Source: Thermoplasmata archaeon
GTDB taxonomy: Archaea; Thermoplasmatota; Thermoplasmata; Lutacidiplasmatales; UBA184
Assembly: GCA_022750055.1 (NCBI GenBank)
Contig: JAKIWL010000004.1
Location: 1 to 36,404, forward strand
Reading direction: 5' to 3'
DNA: 36,404 nt
Shown here: piece after piece, positions 7,157 through 14,336 of the stretch
How positions within the stretch are numbered: the first letter of the stretch is position 1
Layout of the letters: each line of letters starts with the position of its first letter
Made by a program: the position numbers and the translations under genes
Notes under the pieces: model-generated
Told to the model about the DNA's origin: nothing
What the model saw: only the letters and a program-made list of their open reading frames with translations
Databases searched by the model: none

Positions 7157-8425
7157 GTGAGCGGGCCGACCCGAGCCGAGGGCCTCAGTCGTCCCCGGGT
7201 CTTGCGGGTGGTCTTCGGGTCGACCTTCCTGGTCCGATTTGCGTTTGGTCTCACGCTGAGCGTGTTCGCCTCCTACGTGTCGGGGAGTTCCGTCGGGTTC
7301 GGCGCCGAATCGGTCGGAACGATCGGACTCGTCGCGGCGCTCGCCCCCGTCGGCGAATTCACCACGGTCCTCCTGACGGGAAACCTCGCCGACCGACGGG
7401 GGCGCTTTCCCGTGCTCCTCGGCGCGATCGGTTCGGCCGCCGTGCTCATGGTGCTCATCGCCCTCTCCAGGGACCCGATCTGGCTCGGGGCGGTCAACTT
7501 CCTGTTCGGAGTGACGAGCGGGGCGATCCTGACCTCGAGCCTTGCGCTCGTCGGCGACGAGTCGGGGACGGACGAACGGGGCCTGGAAATGGGCCGCTTC
7601 GACGCGATGAACCTGCTCGGTTGGGTCCTCGGGTTCGCCGTCGGTTTCGGCCTGCTCGGCGCCGTGGCCAACTCTTCCCTTGGGGGACTTTTTGTGTTGG
7701 GAGGAGCGGTGCTCGCCGGCGGGTTCGCCTACGCGTGGGCCTCGCTGCGAGGTGTCTCCGAAGCCGTCGGAGGGTATCGGGGCATCGAACTCGGCCGTCT
7801 CCTGCGCACCGCGTTCCGGGCCGAGATCCTCCTCGTCACCCTGCCCTGGCTCGTCATCTACCTGCTCCTGGGGACCTTGTTCGTCTTTCTCGGGGGCGCC
7901 TCGAGCTCCATCGGGCTCCCGTCGTGGGAGCTCGCGTCGTTCATCGGCGGTGGCGGGCTCCTCCTGCTCGCCACGCAGCCGTACTTCGGGCGGCTCGCCG
8001 ATCGATTCGGTCGGATGCGCCTGATGGCGATAGGTACGGTCGGTTTCATCGGCGTGCTGACCGGAGCCGCCCTCCTCGCGACGTTTGGGGTCTCCATCGT
8101 CGCCATCGCGTTGGTGGGGCTGAGCGCCCTACCAGCCCTCTCCTACGGGCCGGCCGCCCTCGCTGCGCTGGTCGATGCAACGCGGTCGATCTCCCGGGCG
8201 ACCACGATGTCGGTCTACACCCTGACGATCAGCCTCGGGATGATCGGCGGACTCGTGATCTCGACGTCGCTCTACGATCGGTACGGGGCGAGCGGCCTCG
8301 ACCTGTTCTTCGCCGGGATCGCAGTGGGCCTCGGGACCCTTACCGCCCTGCGATACCGCGCCCTGCGTCCGAGACCGGCGGCCGGGACCGAGCCGTCGGT
8401 CCCGGTCACGACTCGGGTTCGATGA
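7157..8425 (+). CDS. Major facilitator superfamily transporter
   Basis: 422 residues with about twelve hydrophobic segments. The loop between helices 2 and 3 has the MFS signature (GNLADRRGRFP), with a second copy between helices 8 and 9 (FGRLADRFGRM), as expected for a two-fold MFS protein. The substrate cannot be read from the sequence; the drug/H+ antiporter-like subgroup is likely. It starts with GTG, 11 nt after the VOC gene. Its last 20 nt overlap the convergent cation transporter gene. Confidence 0.9.
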   Translation: MSGPTRAEGLSRPRVLRVVFGSTFLVRFAFGLTLSVFASYVSGSSVGFGAESVGTIGLVAALAPVGEFTTVLLTGNLADRRGRFPVLLGAIGSAAVLMVLIALSRDPIWLGAVNFLFGVTSGAILTSSLALVGDESGTDERGLEMGRFDAMNLLGWVLGFAVGFGLLGAVANSSLGGLFVLGGAVLAGGFAYAWASLRGVSEAVGGYRGIELGRLLRTAFRAEILLVTLPWLVIYLLLGTLFVFLGGASSSIGLPSWELASFIGGGGLLLLATQPYFGRLADRFGRMRLMAIGTVGFIGVLTGAALLATFGVSIVAIALVGLSALPALSYGPAALAALVDATRSISRATTMSVYTLTISLGMIGGLVISTSLYDRYGASGLDLFFAGIAVGLGTLTALRYRALRPRPAAGTEPSVPVTTRVR

Positions 8426-9290
8426 GCAAGTGGCGCATCATCGGGAACGCCTCCCGAAGCGAGGCGGAGATCTGGTCGATCGCCGTCTCGATCTGGTCGG
8501 TGTTCAGCCCATCTTGGAAATTGACCCGCAGGGCCACGAGGATGTCCTCGGGACCGAGCATCATCGATTGAAGCCCACGAACCCGTCGGACCCTGGCGTC
8601 TCGCTCGACGAGCTGGAGCACCCGACGGGCCTCCCCGGGGGAGATCGCCTTGCCCACGAGCAGCTCGCGGCTCTCGGCGGCGAGCAGGACGCCCGTCGCG
8701 GAGAGCAGGATCCCGACGCCGAGCGCGGCGAGCCCATCGAAGACGGCCCGGCCCGTGATCGCGATGAACACGATCCCGATCAGGGCGACGAGGGCGCCGA
8801 AGACCGAGACGAGGTCCTGATAGAAGATCGTCTTCAGGCCGAGGTTGGAGGAGTCGAGGAACTCCGAGACGGTCATCTTCTCCCGACCGAGCTCGCGCAG
8901 GGTGACGAAGATCCCGATCGCGCTCGAGAGCACCGTCAGGCTGAGCACGAGGAAGACGTCGCCGAGGTCGGTGATCGGGGTCGGACGGGCGATCGAGTTG
9001 AGCCCGGAGAGGATGACGATGAACCCGGCGAGGGTGAACGTGACGAGCGAGGCGGAGAACGACCAGAAGAAGCGTTCCTTACCGCGGCCGAACGGGTGCT
9101 TCTCATCGGGGGGCCGAAGGGAGACGATGATCCCCCAGGAGAGCAGCCCCGCTCCGATGAAGTCGGCGACGACATAGATCGCCTGAGAGAGGACGGCCTT
9201 GCTCCCGGAGACGATCCCGACAACGAGCAGCGCAACGAACAACGCCGCGTCGACGACGAGCGTCGCCCCAACGATGATCTGGGACCGCAT
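8406..9290 (-). CDS. Cation diffusion facilitator-family protein with altered metal site
   Basis: 294 residues from ATG 9290: six hydrophobic segments followed by a cytoplasmic C-terminal domain (about 215-294) of the CDF type. The loop KHPFGRGKERFFW is typical of the family, closest to the SLC30A9-like branch. The usual transport-site residues are altered: the helix-2 DxxxD/H motif reads LSQAIYVVAD and the helix-5 motif reads KTIFYQDLVS, so His is replaced by Tyr at both places. The metal, or whether it transports one, is uncertain. The open frame extends to 9374, but the 28 extra residues lack family features. A weak TATA-like element lies near 9312-9320. It converges on the MFS gene with a 20-nt overlap. 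Confidence 0.85.
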   Translation of the reverse strand: MRSQIIVGATLVVDAALFVALLVVGIVSGSKAVLSQAIYVVADFIGAGLLSWGIIVSLRPPDEKHPFGRGKERFFWSFSASLVTFTLAGFIVILSGLNSIARPTPITDLGDVFLVLSLTVLSSAIGIFVTLRELGREKMTVSEFLDSSNLGLKTIFYQDLVSVFGALVALIGIVFIAITGRAVFDGLAALGVGILLSATGVLLAAESRELLVGKAISPGEARRVLQLVERDARVRRVRGLQSMMLGPEDILVALRVNFQDGLNTDQIETAIDQISASLREAFPMMRHLLIEPES

Positions 9291-9376
9291 CCGGTCGGAG
9301 GACTCCCGTACCGTACATACTGGGGCGAGCGGATAAGGCTCCGGCCGCCCGCGGGGATCGCGTCGACCGACCAAGC

Positions 9377-9383
9377 CTTAAAT
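9377..9383 (+). promoter_or_regulatory. TATA box of the aldolase gene
   Basis: CTTAAAT, about 50 nt before ATG 9432, giving a predicted leader of roughly 25 nt. Confidence 0.45.
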
Positions 9384-9431
9384 CGAGCCCCCCGGTACCG
9401 CCGACCGAGGCCGGTCTTGTCGGATTCGTCG

Positions 9432-10388
9432 ATGGGAACCGGGGTCCGGGTCCCTCCCCCTTCGCCCTTGCCGGTGGCGGCTCGGCACTCGCGTCCGGCG
9501 CTCGCCTCTCTCGGCCTCGCTCCGGGCAAGAAGGCCCGCCTCAAGCGCCTGCTCTACCACCATGGACCGGGCGGCGGCACCCTTCTGGTGCTCCCGATCG
9601 ACCAGGGGCTCGAGCACGGCCCGGCGGACTTCTTTGCGAACCCTGCCTCCCTGGACCCGGACTATCAGTTCGAGCTCGCCCGGGAGGGGCGCTTCTCTGC
9701 GATCGCGCTGCACATCGGCCTCGCACAGAAGTACTTCTCCGCGTACGCCGGAGAGGTTCCCCTGATCCTGAAGCTCAATGGAAAGACCTCGATCCCCTCC
9801 GACGCACAGGCCTTCAGCCCGATGACCGGGAGCGTGGAGGACGCGGTCCGGCTGGGGGCAGACGCCGTCGGGTACACGGTCTACGTCGGCTCCCCGTCCC
9901 AGGATCGCGACTTCGCCCAGTTCCGTGAGATGCGAGAGGAGGCCGAACGGTTCGGGATGCCCGTGATCGTCTGGGCCTACCCCCGGGGAGAGTTCATCGC
10001 GAAGAAGGGGGGTAGGGAGAGCCTGTTCGCGATCGACTACGCCGCCCGCGTCGCACTCGAGCTCGGGGCGGATATCGTCAAGCTCAACTATCCGGTCCGG
10101 TCGGACAAGGACCGGGAGAGCCCCGCGCCGTACAACACCCTCGAGCTGTCCGCCGGGGAGGCGTTCCGTAAGGTCGTGGAGAGTGCCGGTCGGGCGCTCG
10201 TCCTGGTCTCGGGAGGCGAGAAGGTCGAGGATGGGGAGCTCCTCTCCAAGGTCCGCATGTCCATGGACGCCGGGGCGACCGGCATCATCTTCGGCCGGAA
10301 CATGTGGCAGCGGCCGAAGGCCGAGGCGCTCCAGATGACGCGAGAGTTGCATGCGATCTTCCGGGAGTACTCCGAGCCCCCCGGCTGA
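9432..10388 (+). CDS. fba: Fructose-bisphosphate aldolase class I, archaeal DhnA type
   Basis: 318 residues of the DhnA/COG1830 (beta/alpha)8 fold. It would interconvert fructose 1,6-bisphosphate with dihydroxyacetone phosphate and glyceraldehyde 3-phosphate. PIDQGLEHGP (D57), LKLNGKTS (114-120), AYPRG (182-186) and the Schiff-base lysine in DIVKLNY (K217) are seen, followed by VSGGEK and the phosphate-binding GATGIIFGRN end. LNGKTS favours aldolase over the paralogous ADH synthase of aromatic biosynthesis, though assignment within the family is by motif only. An in-frame TTG at 9417 is an alternative start. The longer open frame back to 8430 is antisense to the CDF gene. tsr3 overlaps its 3' end by 38 nt. 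Confidence 0.88.
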   Translation: MGTGVRVPPPSPLPVAARHSRPALASLGLAPGKKARLKRLLYHHGPGGGTLLVLPIDQGLEHGPADFFANPASLDPDYQFELAREGRFSAIALHIGLAQKYFSAYAGEVPLILKLNGKTSIPSDAQAFSPMTGSVEDAVRLGADAVGYTVYVGSPSQDRDFAQFREMREEAERFGMPVIVWAYPRGEFIAKKGGRESLFAIDYAARVALELGADIVKLNYPVRSDKDRESPAPYNTLELSAGEAFRKVVESAGRALVLVSGGEKVEDGELLSKVRMSMDAGATGIIFGRNMWQRPKAEALQMTRELHAIFREYSEPPG

Positions 10389-10926
10389 GGGGGCGCTGCG
10401 CCTCTACCTCATCCTCGCGGGCGAGGACCATCCGAAGGCGTGCACGGGGCGCTGGCTCGTTCGCACCGGTCGAGTTCGGGACCTGCGCCGTCGCCCGCCG
10501 CCGGGCCGCGTGCCGATGCTCCTCGACCCCCACGCCGAGCGGCCCCTCTCCCGCTCCGACCTACAGCTCGTCGGACGCGTGGGCCTCGTGGGCGTCGACT
10601 GTTCCTGGAACCGGCTCCACGCCCGCGGGGGGTACCCCACCGAGGACCGTTGGCTTGCAGAGCTGAAACAACGTCGACGGCTCCCCTGGCTCCTCGCCGC
10701 GAACCCGCAACACTTCGGACGGGTCTCCGAGCTCAACACGGCCGAGGCGTTCGCGGCCGCCGTCCACCTGCTCGGGTATCCGGACCAGGCCGCCCACCTC
10801 CTCGCTGGGCTCCGGGGCGGAATGGCCTTCTTCGAGCTGAACGGACCGGCGCTCTCGGCCTACGCCAAGAGTCCCGATGAAGCGACCGTGCGAGCGGCGG
10901 AGCGGACGATCTTCGGAGGGCGGTAG
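10351..10926 (+). CDS. tsr3: rRNA aminocarboxypropyltransferase Tsr3 (DUF367)
   Basis: 191 residues. Tsr3 transfers the aminocarboxypropyl group of S-adenosylmethionine to an N1-methylpseudouridine in small-subunit rRNA. Family blocks are clear: EDHPKACTGR, LLDPHAERPLSRSD, VGVDCSWN, LPWLLAANPQHFG and LNTAEAFAAAVHLLG, ending in GMAFFELN. The ATG at 10351 overlaps the aldolase by 38 nt, and the conserved part begins only at about residue 16 (LRLYLILAGEDHP), so initiation may lie further in, though no better start is seen. It converges with the phosphatase gene 11 nt downstream. Confidence 0.9.
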   Translation: MRSSGSTPSPPAEGALRLYLILAGEDHPKACTGRWLVRTGRVRDLRRRPPPGRVPMLLDPHAERPLSRSDLQLVGRVGLVGVDCSWNRLHARGGYPTEDRWLAELKQRRRLPWLLAANPQHFGRVSELNTAEAFAAAVHLLGYPDQAAHLLAGLRGGMAFFELNGPALSAYAKSPDEATVRAAERTIFGGR

Positions 10927-10937
10927 CCCGCCCGGGT

Positions 10938-11840
10938 TCAATCGACCGGCTCGAACGCCTTCCCTTCCGTCTCCAGGTGGTCGACCCTGAGGTCGAGGGA
11001 GCTCGAGACGGTCCGGTCGAGCGGGAGGTGGGCCACGATGACCCCCCCGAACCGCTCGTAGATCCGGCAGGTGTGCAGGGTGAGACACCGAGCATGGAAG
11101 ATCGGCCGCCCGGTCAGGTCCGGGTCGTGGCCGCGCAGGACGAGGCGCGTTCCGCTCCGGGCGAGGAACCGTTCCAGGGCCGGCTCGTCGTACGGCTGGA
11201 CGAACCCCCGGTGGGAGCGACCGACGGACGTCTCGCCCCAGACGATCTCGGCCAAACGGGCGTCGTCGATCGATCGGAACTCGGTTGGGAACGGCTCCGG
11301 GCCGGGTTCTAGGGGGAAGCCCCCGTGAGACAGGTACGCCCCGCTCCCGGTCGTCACGGCGAGAGGACCCCGCTCCAGGAGATGTAAGATGCGTACGTAG
11401 CGCGACTCCACCGGTCCCCACAGTTGGTCGACCTCCTCGGGCAGGCTGTGCGGAAGGATGGCGATGCGGCGATGGGTCTCGTGATTCCCCTGGACCAGGA
11501 AGACCCGATCCGGGAACGCGGCCGCCACTTGAAGGAGATACAGGGCGTTGGCAACGGAACCCTGCCCGCAATCCAACGGCGGGCGGTCGATGTAGTCGCC
11601 GAGCCCGATGAACGCCCGGCGCTCGGGTTGCTCGAGGAACTCGCCCGCCGCTGCGAGCGTGCAACGCCAGTCCCCGTGGGTGTCCCCGAAGACCGTGGCC
11701 TCCGTCAGCACGCCGAGGGGGATGTGGTCGAGAGCGGGATGGACCGGGACCCGAGCCTCCAGCCGGTCGAGCAGCTGGTCGGCCTCCTCCGGCTCGAGCT
11801 TGAGCAGGTCCTCCGGCCCGATCAGGTCGGAACCTCGCAT
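10938..11840 (-). CDS. PPP-family serine/threonine protein phosphatase
   Basis: 300 residues of the calcineurin-like PPP family. The three signature motifs are GDTHG (52-56), GDYIDR (81-86) and GNHE (118-121); later His ligands occur in LSHGGFP and LRGHDPDL, giving a full two-metal site. It would dephosphorylate Ser/Thr residues in cytoplasmic proteins; targets are unknown. The ATG at 11840 begins a sensible N-terminus (MRGSDLIGPEDLLKLEP); the frame extends upstream through the tRNA genes but that part is spurious. It lies 40 nt downstream of tRNA-Leu(UAG) on the same strand with no clear TATA box, so it may be transcribed with the tRNAs. Confidence 0.9.
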   Translation of the reverse strand: MRGSDLIGPEDLLKLEPEEADQLLDRLEARVPVHPALDHIPLGVLTEATVFGDTHGDWRCTLAAAGEFLEQPERRAFIGLGDYIDRPPLDCGQGSVANALYLLQVAAAFPDRVFLVQGNHETHRRIAILPHSLPEEVDQLWGPVESRYVRILHLLERGPLAVTTGSGAYLSHGGFPLEPGPEPFPTEFRSIDDARLAEIVWGETSVGRSHRGFVQPYDEPALERFLARSGTRLVLRGHDPDLTGRPIFHARCLTLHTCRIYERFGGVIVAHLPLDRTVSSSLDLRVDHLETEGKAFEPVD

Positions 11841-11894
11841 CGGACTAAGTCGGGTCGCCACGGAACCCACGTCGGGGGAATGCGGGGGGCCGGA

Positions 11895-11926
11895 GTTTCC
11901 GGGGGTCGGCTCGAACCGACCCGCCT
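11895..11926 (-). other. tRNA-Leu(UAG) intron 2, T loop (position 59/60)
   Basis: A 32-nt segment that would fold into GGGTCGG/CCGACCC with a 6-nt loop. Its removal gives TTCAAA+T, a consensus T loop. The junction fits a bulge-helix-bulge with bulges AA|A and AC|T around the helix TTCA/GGAA, where one pair is A-G, so it is relaxed rather than ideal. The cut could shift by one base. Confidence 0.75.
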
Positions 11927-11974
11927 TTTGAACCGGCGAATGCCCTAGGCAACAGGGTTCTAAGCCCTGCCTCG

Positions 11975-12001
11975 GTGGCCCCGGCGCCGTTGGGCGCCGG
12001 A
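11975..12001 (-). other. tRNA-Leu(UAG) intron 1, D loop
   Basis: A 27-nt segment with a perfect 8-bp hairpin (CCGGCGCC/GGCGCCGG, loop CAAC). The junction is a full canonical bulge-helix-bulge: outer helix CTC/GAG, bulge AA|T, 4-bp central helix GGCC/GGCC and bulge AC|C. Removal restores a normal tRNA-Leu D arm. Confidence 0.85.
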
Positions 12002-12058
12002 TTGGCCGAGCTGGAGCACCCCCGCATCGGCACCGTGAAACCCCGGATCCCCGGAGAG

Positions 12059-12165
12059 TAGCCCCGGCAGGAATCCCGGCCACTTGGGAGTCCCTCCCCG
12101 AGAGCGTTCGAACCTGCGTCGCGAGATCCAGAGTCTCGCATGATTGGCCACTACACCACGGGGCT
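12059..12165 (-). tRNA. tRNA-Gln (anticodon CUG) with a T-loop intron
   Basis: The acceptor AGCCCCG (12159-12165) pairs perfectly with CGGGGCT, discriminator A at 12059. The D arm matches archaeal Glu/Gln tRNAs (GGTGTAG...CCAATCAT). The anticodon stem CGAGA/TCTCG encloses CTCTGGA, so the anticodon is CUG (codon CAG). The T stem GCAGG/CCTGC is intact only if 34 nt at 12073-12106 are removed; exons are 12107-12165 and 12059-12072, giving 73 nt and T loop TTCGAAT. No encoded CCA. A TATA box lies at 12192-12198. tRNA-Leu(UAG) follows 33 nt downstream on the same strand and probably shares its promoter. Confidence 0.9.
12073..12106 (-). other. tRNA-Gln(CUG) intron, T loop (position 59/60)
   Basis: A 34-nt segment. 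Removal joins TTCGAA to T, the exact T-loop consensus. The junction forms outer helix GCAGG/CCTGC, bulge AT|T, central helix TTCG/CGGG (two G-U pairs), bulge AA|C and inner helix GCT/GGC, with an apical GGGAG/CTCCC hairpin. Confidence 0.82.
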
Positions 12166-12191
12166 ACGAGGCGGCCGAGCCGAGTTGGGCA

Positions 12192-12198
12192 CATAAAC
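12192..12198 (-). promoter_or_regulatory. TATA box for tRNA-Gln/tRNA-Leu
   Basis: GTTTATG on the minus strand, 27-33 nt upstream of the first base of tRNA-Gln, the expected archaeal spacing. Confidence 0.6.
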
Positions 12199-12420
12199 GT
12201 TGCCGAACAAGTGGTTCCTCGACGGCACGCACCGACCCCAGAGTGGGCAAGGCGCGAAGTCGCGCCGAGCTCCCCCGAGCGTCACGAAGGCACCGACGCT
12301 GAGGACGGAGGCCTTCCGACCGAGGCGAATCGAGCAGCGCTCTGGTAGCAAAGAGACGGGGGGACCGGACCAGGCAGTCCCCTGCTTTCTCGCCGTGCCC
12401 CCTCGAAGGTGCGAATGCAG

Positions 12421-12426
12421 ATATAC
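12421..12426 (+). promoter_or_regulatory. TATA box of the ABC transporter operon
   Basis: ATATAC, predicting transcription from about 12450 and a leader of about 50 nt before ATG 12504. Confidence 0.45.
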
Positions 12427-12503
12427 GCAAGAACGGTCGCCATCGAGACCATGCCGTGGCGGTCGCATGGCCGTGGCGGTACATGGCCGTGGGAGCGGGC
12501 ACG

Positions 12504-14309
12504 ATGCGAACCCCCGGCCCGGACCCTGCCGATCGAACCCGACCCTCGACTCGCGAAGCGGAGGTCGGCGGGCGACGTCCGAGCGCGTTCACCCGCACTC
12601 CCCGGCAGGTGGCCTTCGTAGCGAGCGCGTTCGCGGCGGCCGTATCGATACCGGCCGCCGTGGGCCTGAGCGGGACCGGCCTCGGGCGTGTCGCCGCCGA
12701 CCTGAGGATCGCGGTCCCCGACCTGGGGGCGTCGTTTACCCGGATGCTTCTCGCCTACCTGCTCTCCCTCGGGTTCGCGATCGTCTACGGATACTTCGCG
12801 GCGACCAAACCGACCGGGGAGCGCGTCCTGATCCCGGTCCTCGACATCCTTCAGTCGGTCCCCATCCTCGGGTTCTTTCCGATCGCGATCGCCGTGTTCG
12901 TCAGCCTGACCCCCGGGAGCCCGATCGGGGCGAACGTCGCCTCGATCTTCCTCATTTTCACCTCGATGTCCTGGAACATGGTGTTCGGGGTCTACGAGTC
13001 GCTGAAATCCGTTCCGAACGACCTGAAGGAGGCGGCGGACACCTTCGGAGTGCAGGGCCGGCAGAAGTTGCGTCGGCTGCTCCTCCCCGCCACCGCGAAC
13101 CGGCTCGTCTACAACTCGGTCCTCTCCTGGACGGCGGGATGGTACTATCTCGTCGCGGCCGAGTTGATCTCCACGGCCTCCTCGACCACGCGGCTCCAAG
13201 GGATCGGTACCTTCCTACTGACCGCGGCGGGGTCGGGGGACGGCACGGCGCTCTTGGTCGGCCTCGCCGTGCTCATCGCGCTGATCGCGGCGATGGACCT
13301 TTGGGTCTGGCGCCCGCTCGGTCGGTGGGCGGAAAAGTACCGCTACGACGTCTCGCCGAGCGGCGAGGGGATCCTGACCGGCGGTCCCAAGAACCGGGCC
13401 CCGCTCGTCCGAGCCGTTCGCTACGTTCGCCGAGGCTTCTTGACGAGCGTGAACCGGATCGGCCTGCCGATCGTCGCCCTCGCCATCCGCGCGTCCCACG
13501 TGGGGGGTGCCCGACGACGGCCGTTCTGGAACGCAGCGGGACGCTCGATCGCGCTCGGGACCCTCCTCGTCCTCGTCTGGCTCTTGCTGATCTCGATCGG
13601 TACCTCGGTCTACCGAGTCCTATCGGGGCCGATCGTCGGAATGGTCCGGGCCCAGATCGACAGCCTCCCGCTCGCGCTCGGCCTCTCCGGCGCTCGCCTG
13701 GTCGCGGCGTATGCGATCTCGCTAGCGATCGGACTTCCCCTCGCGGTGCTGTTCGCCCGGCGGCCGATCGCGGCCCGCTACGGTCTCCCCGTCGTGGAGA
13801 TCGTCGCGTCGGTCCCGGCGACCGCCCTGTTCCCGGCGTTCATCTTCGTGCTGTGGCCGGTCATCGGCGCGGGAGCGACGTCGATCCTGATGCTCATCAC
13901 GGGCATGATCTGGTATCTGTTCTTCAACCTGCTCTCCGGGGTCCGAAGCCTGCCCCCCGACCTCGATGAGGCGGCCCGGTCCTACGGGCTCACGGGGGCA
14001 GGATACCGTCGTCGGCTGCTGTTCCCTGCGATCTTCCCGGCGTTCGTCACTGGTTCCATCACCGCGCTCGGCGGCGGGTGGAACGCGCTCGTCATCGCCG
14101 AGTACCTGCAGAACCCGGCGGGCCACGCCCCGTTCCAGGTCCTCGGCATCGGCGAGCTCATCGACGTGGGGAACGCCGAGCTCAACGGCGCAGGCCTTCC
14201 GCTGATGGTCGTCGCGCTGTTCACGATGGTCCTCACGGTCGTGGTCGTCAACGAAGTATTGTGGAAACCGCTCTACCGACGGGCCGTCGAGAAGTACCGC
14301 TACGATTAA
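12504..14309 (+). CDS. ABC transporter permease, two fused SsuC/TauC-type domains
   Basis: 601 residues containing two binding-protein-dependent permease domains in tandem. Each has about six hydrophobic segments and its own EAA coupling loop (EAADTFG near residue 176; EAARSYG near 489), and each ends in the same E-K-Y-R-Y-D motif (RWAEKYRYD and, at the C-terminus, RAVEKYRYD). This points to duplication and fusion of one ancestral permease. The sequence resembles the nitrate/sulfonate/taurine importer group. ATG 12504 has a GGAG 9 nt upstream; GTG 12456 and ATG 12483 are alternatives. The ATPase gene follows after 27 nt. No periplasmic-type binding protein gene lies nearby, so the substrate is unknown. 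Confidence 0.88.
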   Translation: MRTPGPDPADRTRPSTREAEVGGRRPSAFTRTPRQVAFVASAFAAAVSIPAAVGLSGTGLGRVAADLRIAVPDLGASFTRMLLAYLLSLGFAIVYGYFAATKPTGERVLIPVLDILQSVPILGFFPIAIAVFVSLTPGSPIGANVASIFLIFTSMSWNMVFGVYESLKSVPNDLKEAADTFGVQGRQKLRRLLLPATANRLVYNSVLSWTAGWYYLVAAELISTASSTTRLQGIGTFLLTAAGSGDGTALLVGLAVLIALIAAMDLWVWRPLGRWAEKYRYDVSPSGEGILTGGPKNRAPLVRAVRYVRRGFLTSVNRIGLPIVALAIRASHVGGARRRPFWNAAGRSIALGTLLVLVWLLLISIGTSVYRVLSGPIVGMVRAQIDSLPLALGLSGARLVAAYAISLAIGLPLAVLFARRPIAARYGLPVVEIVASVPATALFPAFIFVLWPVIGAGATSILMLITGMIWYLFFNLLSGVRSLPPDLDEAARSYGLTGAGYRRRLLFPAIFPAFVTGSITALGGGWNALVIAEYLQNPAGHAPFQVLGIGELIDVGNAELNGAGLPLMVVALFTMVLTVVVVNEVLWKPLYRRAVEKYRYD

Positions 14310-14336
14310 CGTCCGAGGGAACTGGAGGACCGACCG

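Larger units (their letters stand above)
11881..12025 (-). tRNA. tRNA-Leu (anticodon UAG) with two introns
   Basis: The acceptor stem GCGGGGG (12019-12025) pairs with CCCCCGC (11882-11888), with discriminator A at 11881. The anticodon stem CAGGG/CCCTG encloses CTTAGAA, so the anticodon is UAG. The variable arm TGCC-TAG-GGCA marks class II. The gene reads as a tRNA only if two segments are removed: 11975-12001 in the D loop and 11895-11926 in the T loop. Exons are 12002-12025, 11927-11974 and 11881-11894. The spliced form is 86 nt with D stem CTC/GAG, T stem GCCGG/CCGGC and T loop TTCAAAT. The anticodon loop has no intron and CCA is not encoded. Confidence 0.88.
12166..12503. other. Intergenic region of 338 bp, divergent promoters
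   Basis: This region lies between tRNA-Gln (minus) and the ABC permease gene (plus). It holds the TATA box of the tRNA and that of the permease. Between them are several local stem-loops (GGCGCG-AAGT-CGCGCC near 12252-12267; AGCGTC/GACGCT near 12279-12301; a GGGGAC/GTCCCC pair near 12360-12382). No known RNA family is recognised and the open frames here look spurious. Confidence 0.4.

Noticed and set aside
8430-9431. N-terminal part of a 652-codon plus-strand frame
   Set aside because: It is antisense to the CDF gene and extends the aldolase frame by chance; the real aldolase starts near 9432.
9385-9480. tRNA-like look of the aldolase 5' region (GTGVRVPP-type peptide)
   Set aside because: No acceptor or T-arm pairing could be formed on either strand, even allowing introns.
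11845-12194. Minus-strand open frames of 63-98 codons, and an N-terminal extension of the phosphatase frame
   Set aside because: They run through the two tRNA genes and their introns; the phosphatase starts at 11840.
12200-13969. 589-codon plus-strand open frame
   Set aside because: Out of frame with the permease; Arg/Pro-rich shadow without hydrophobic segments.
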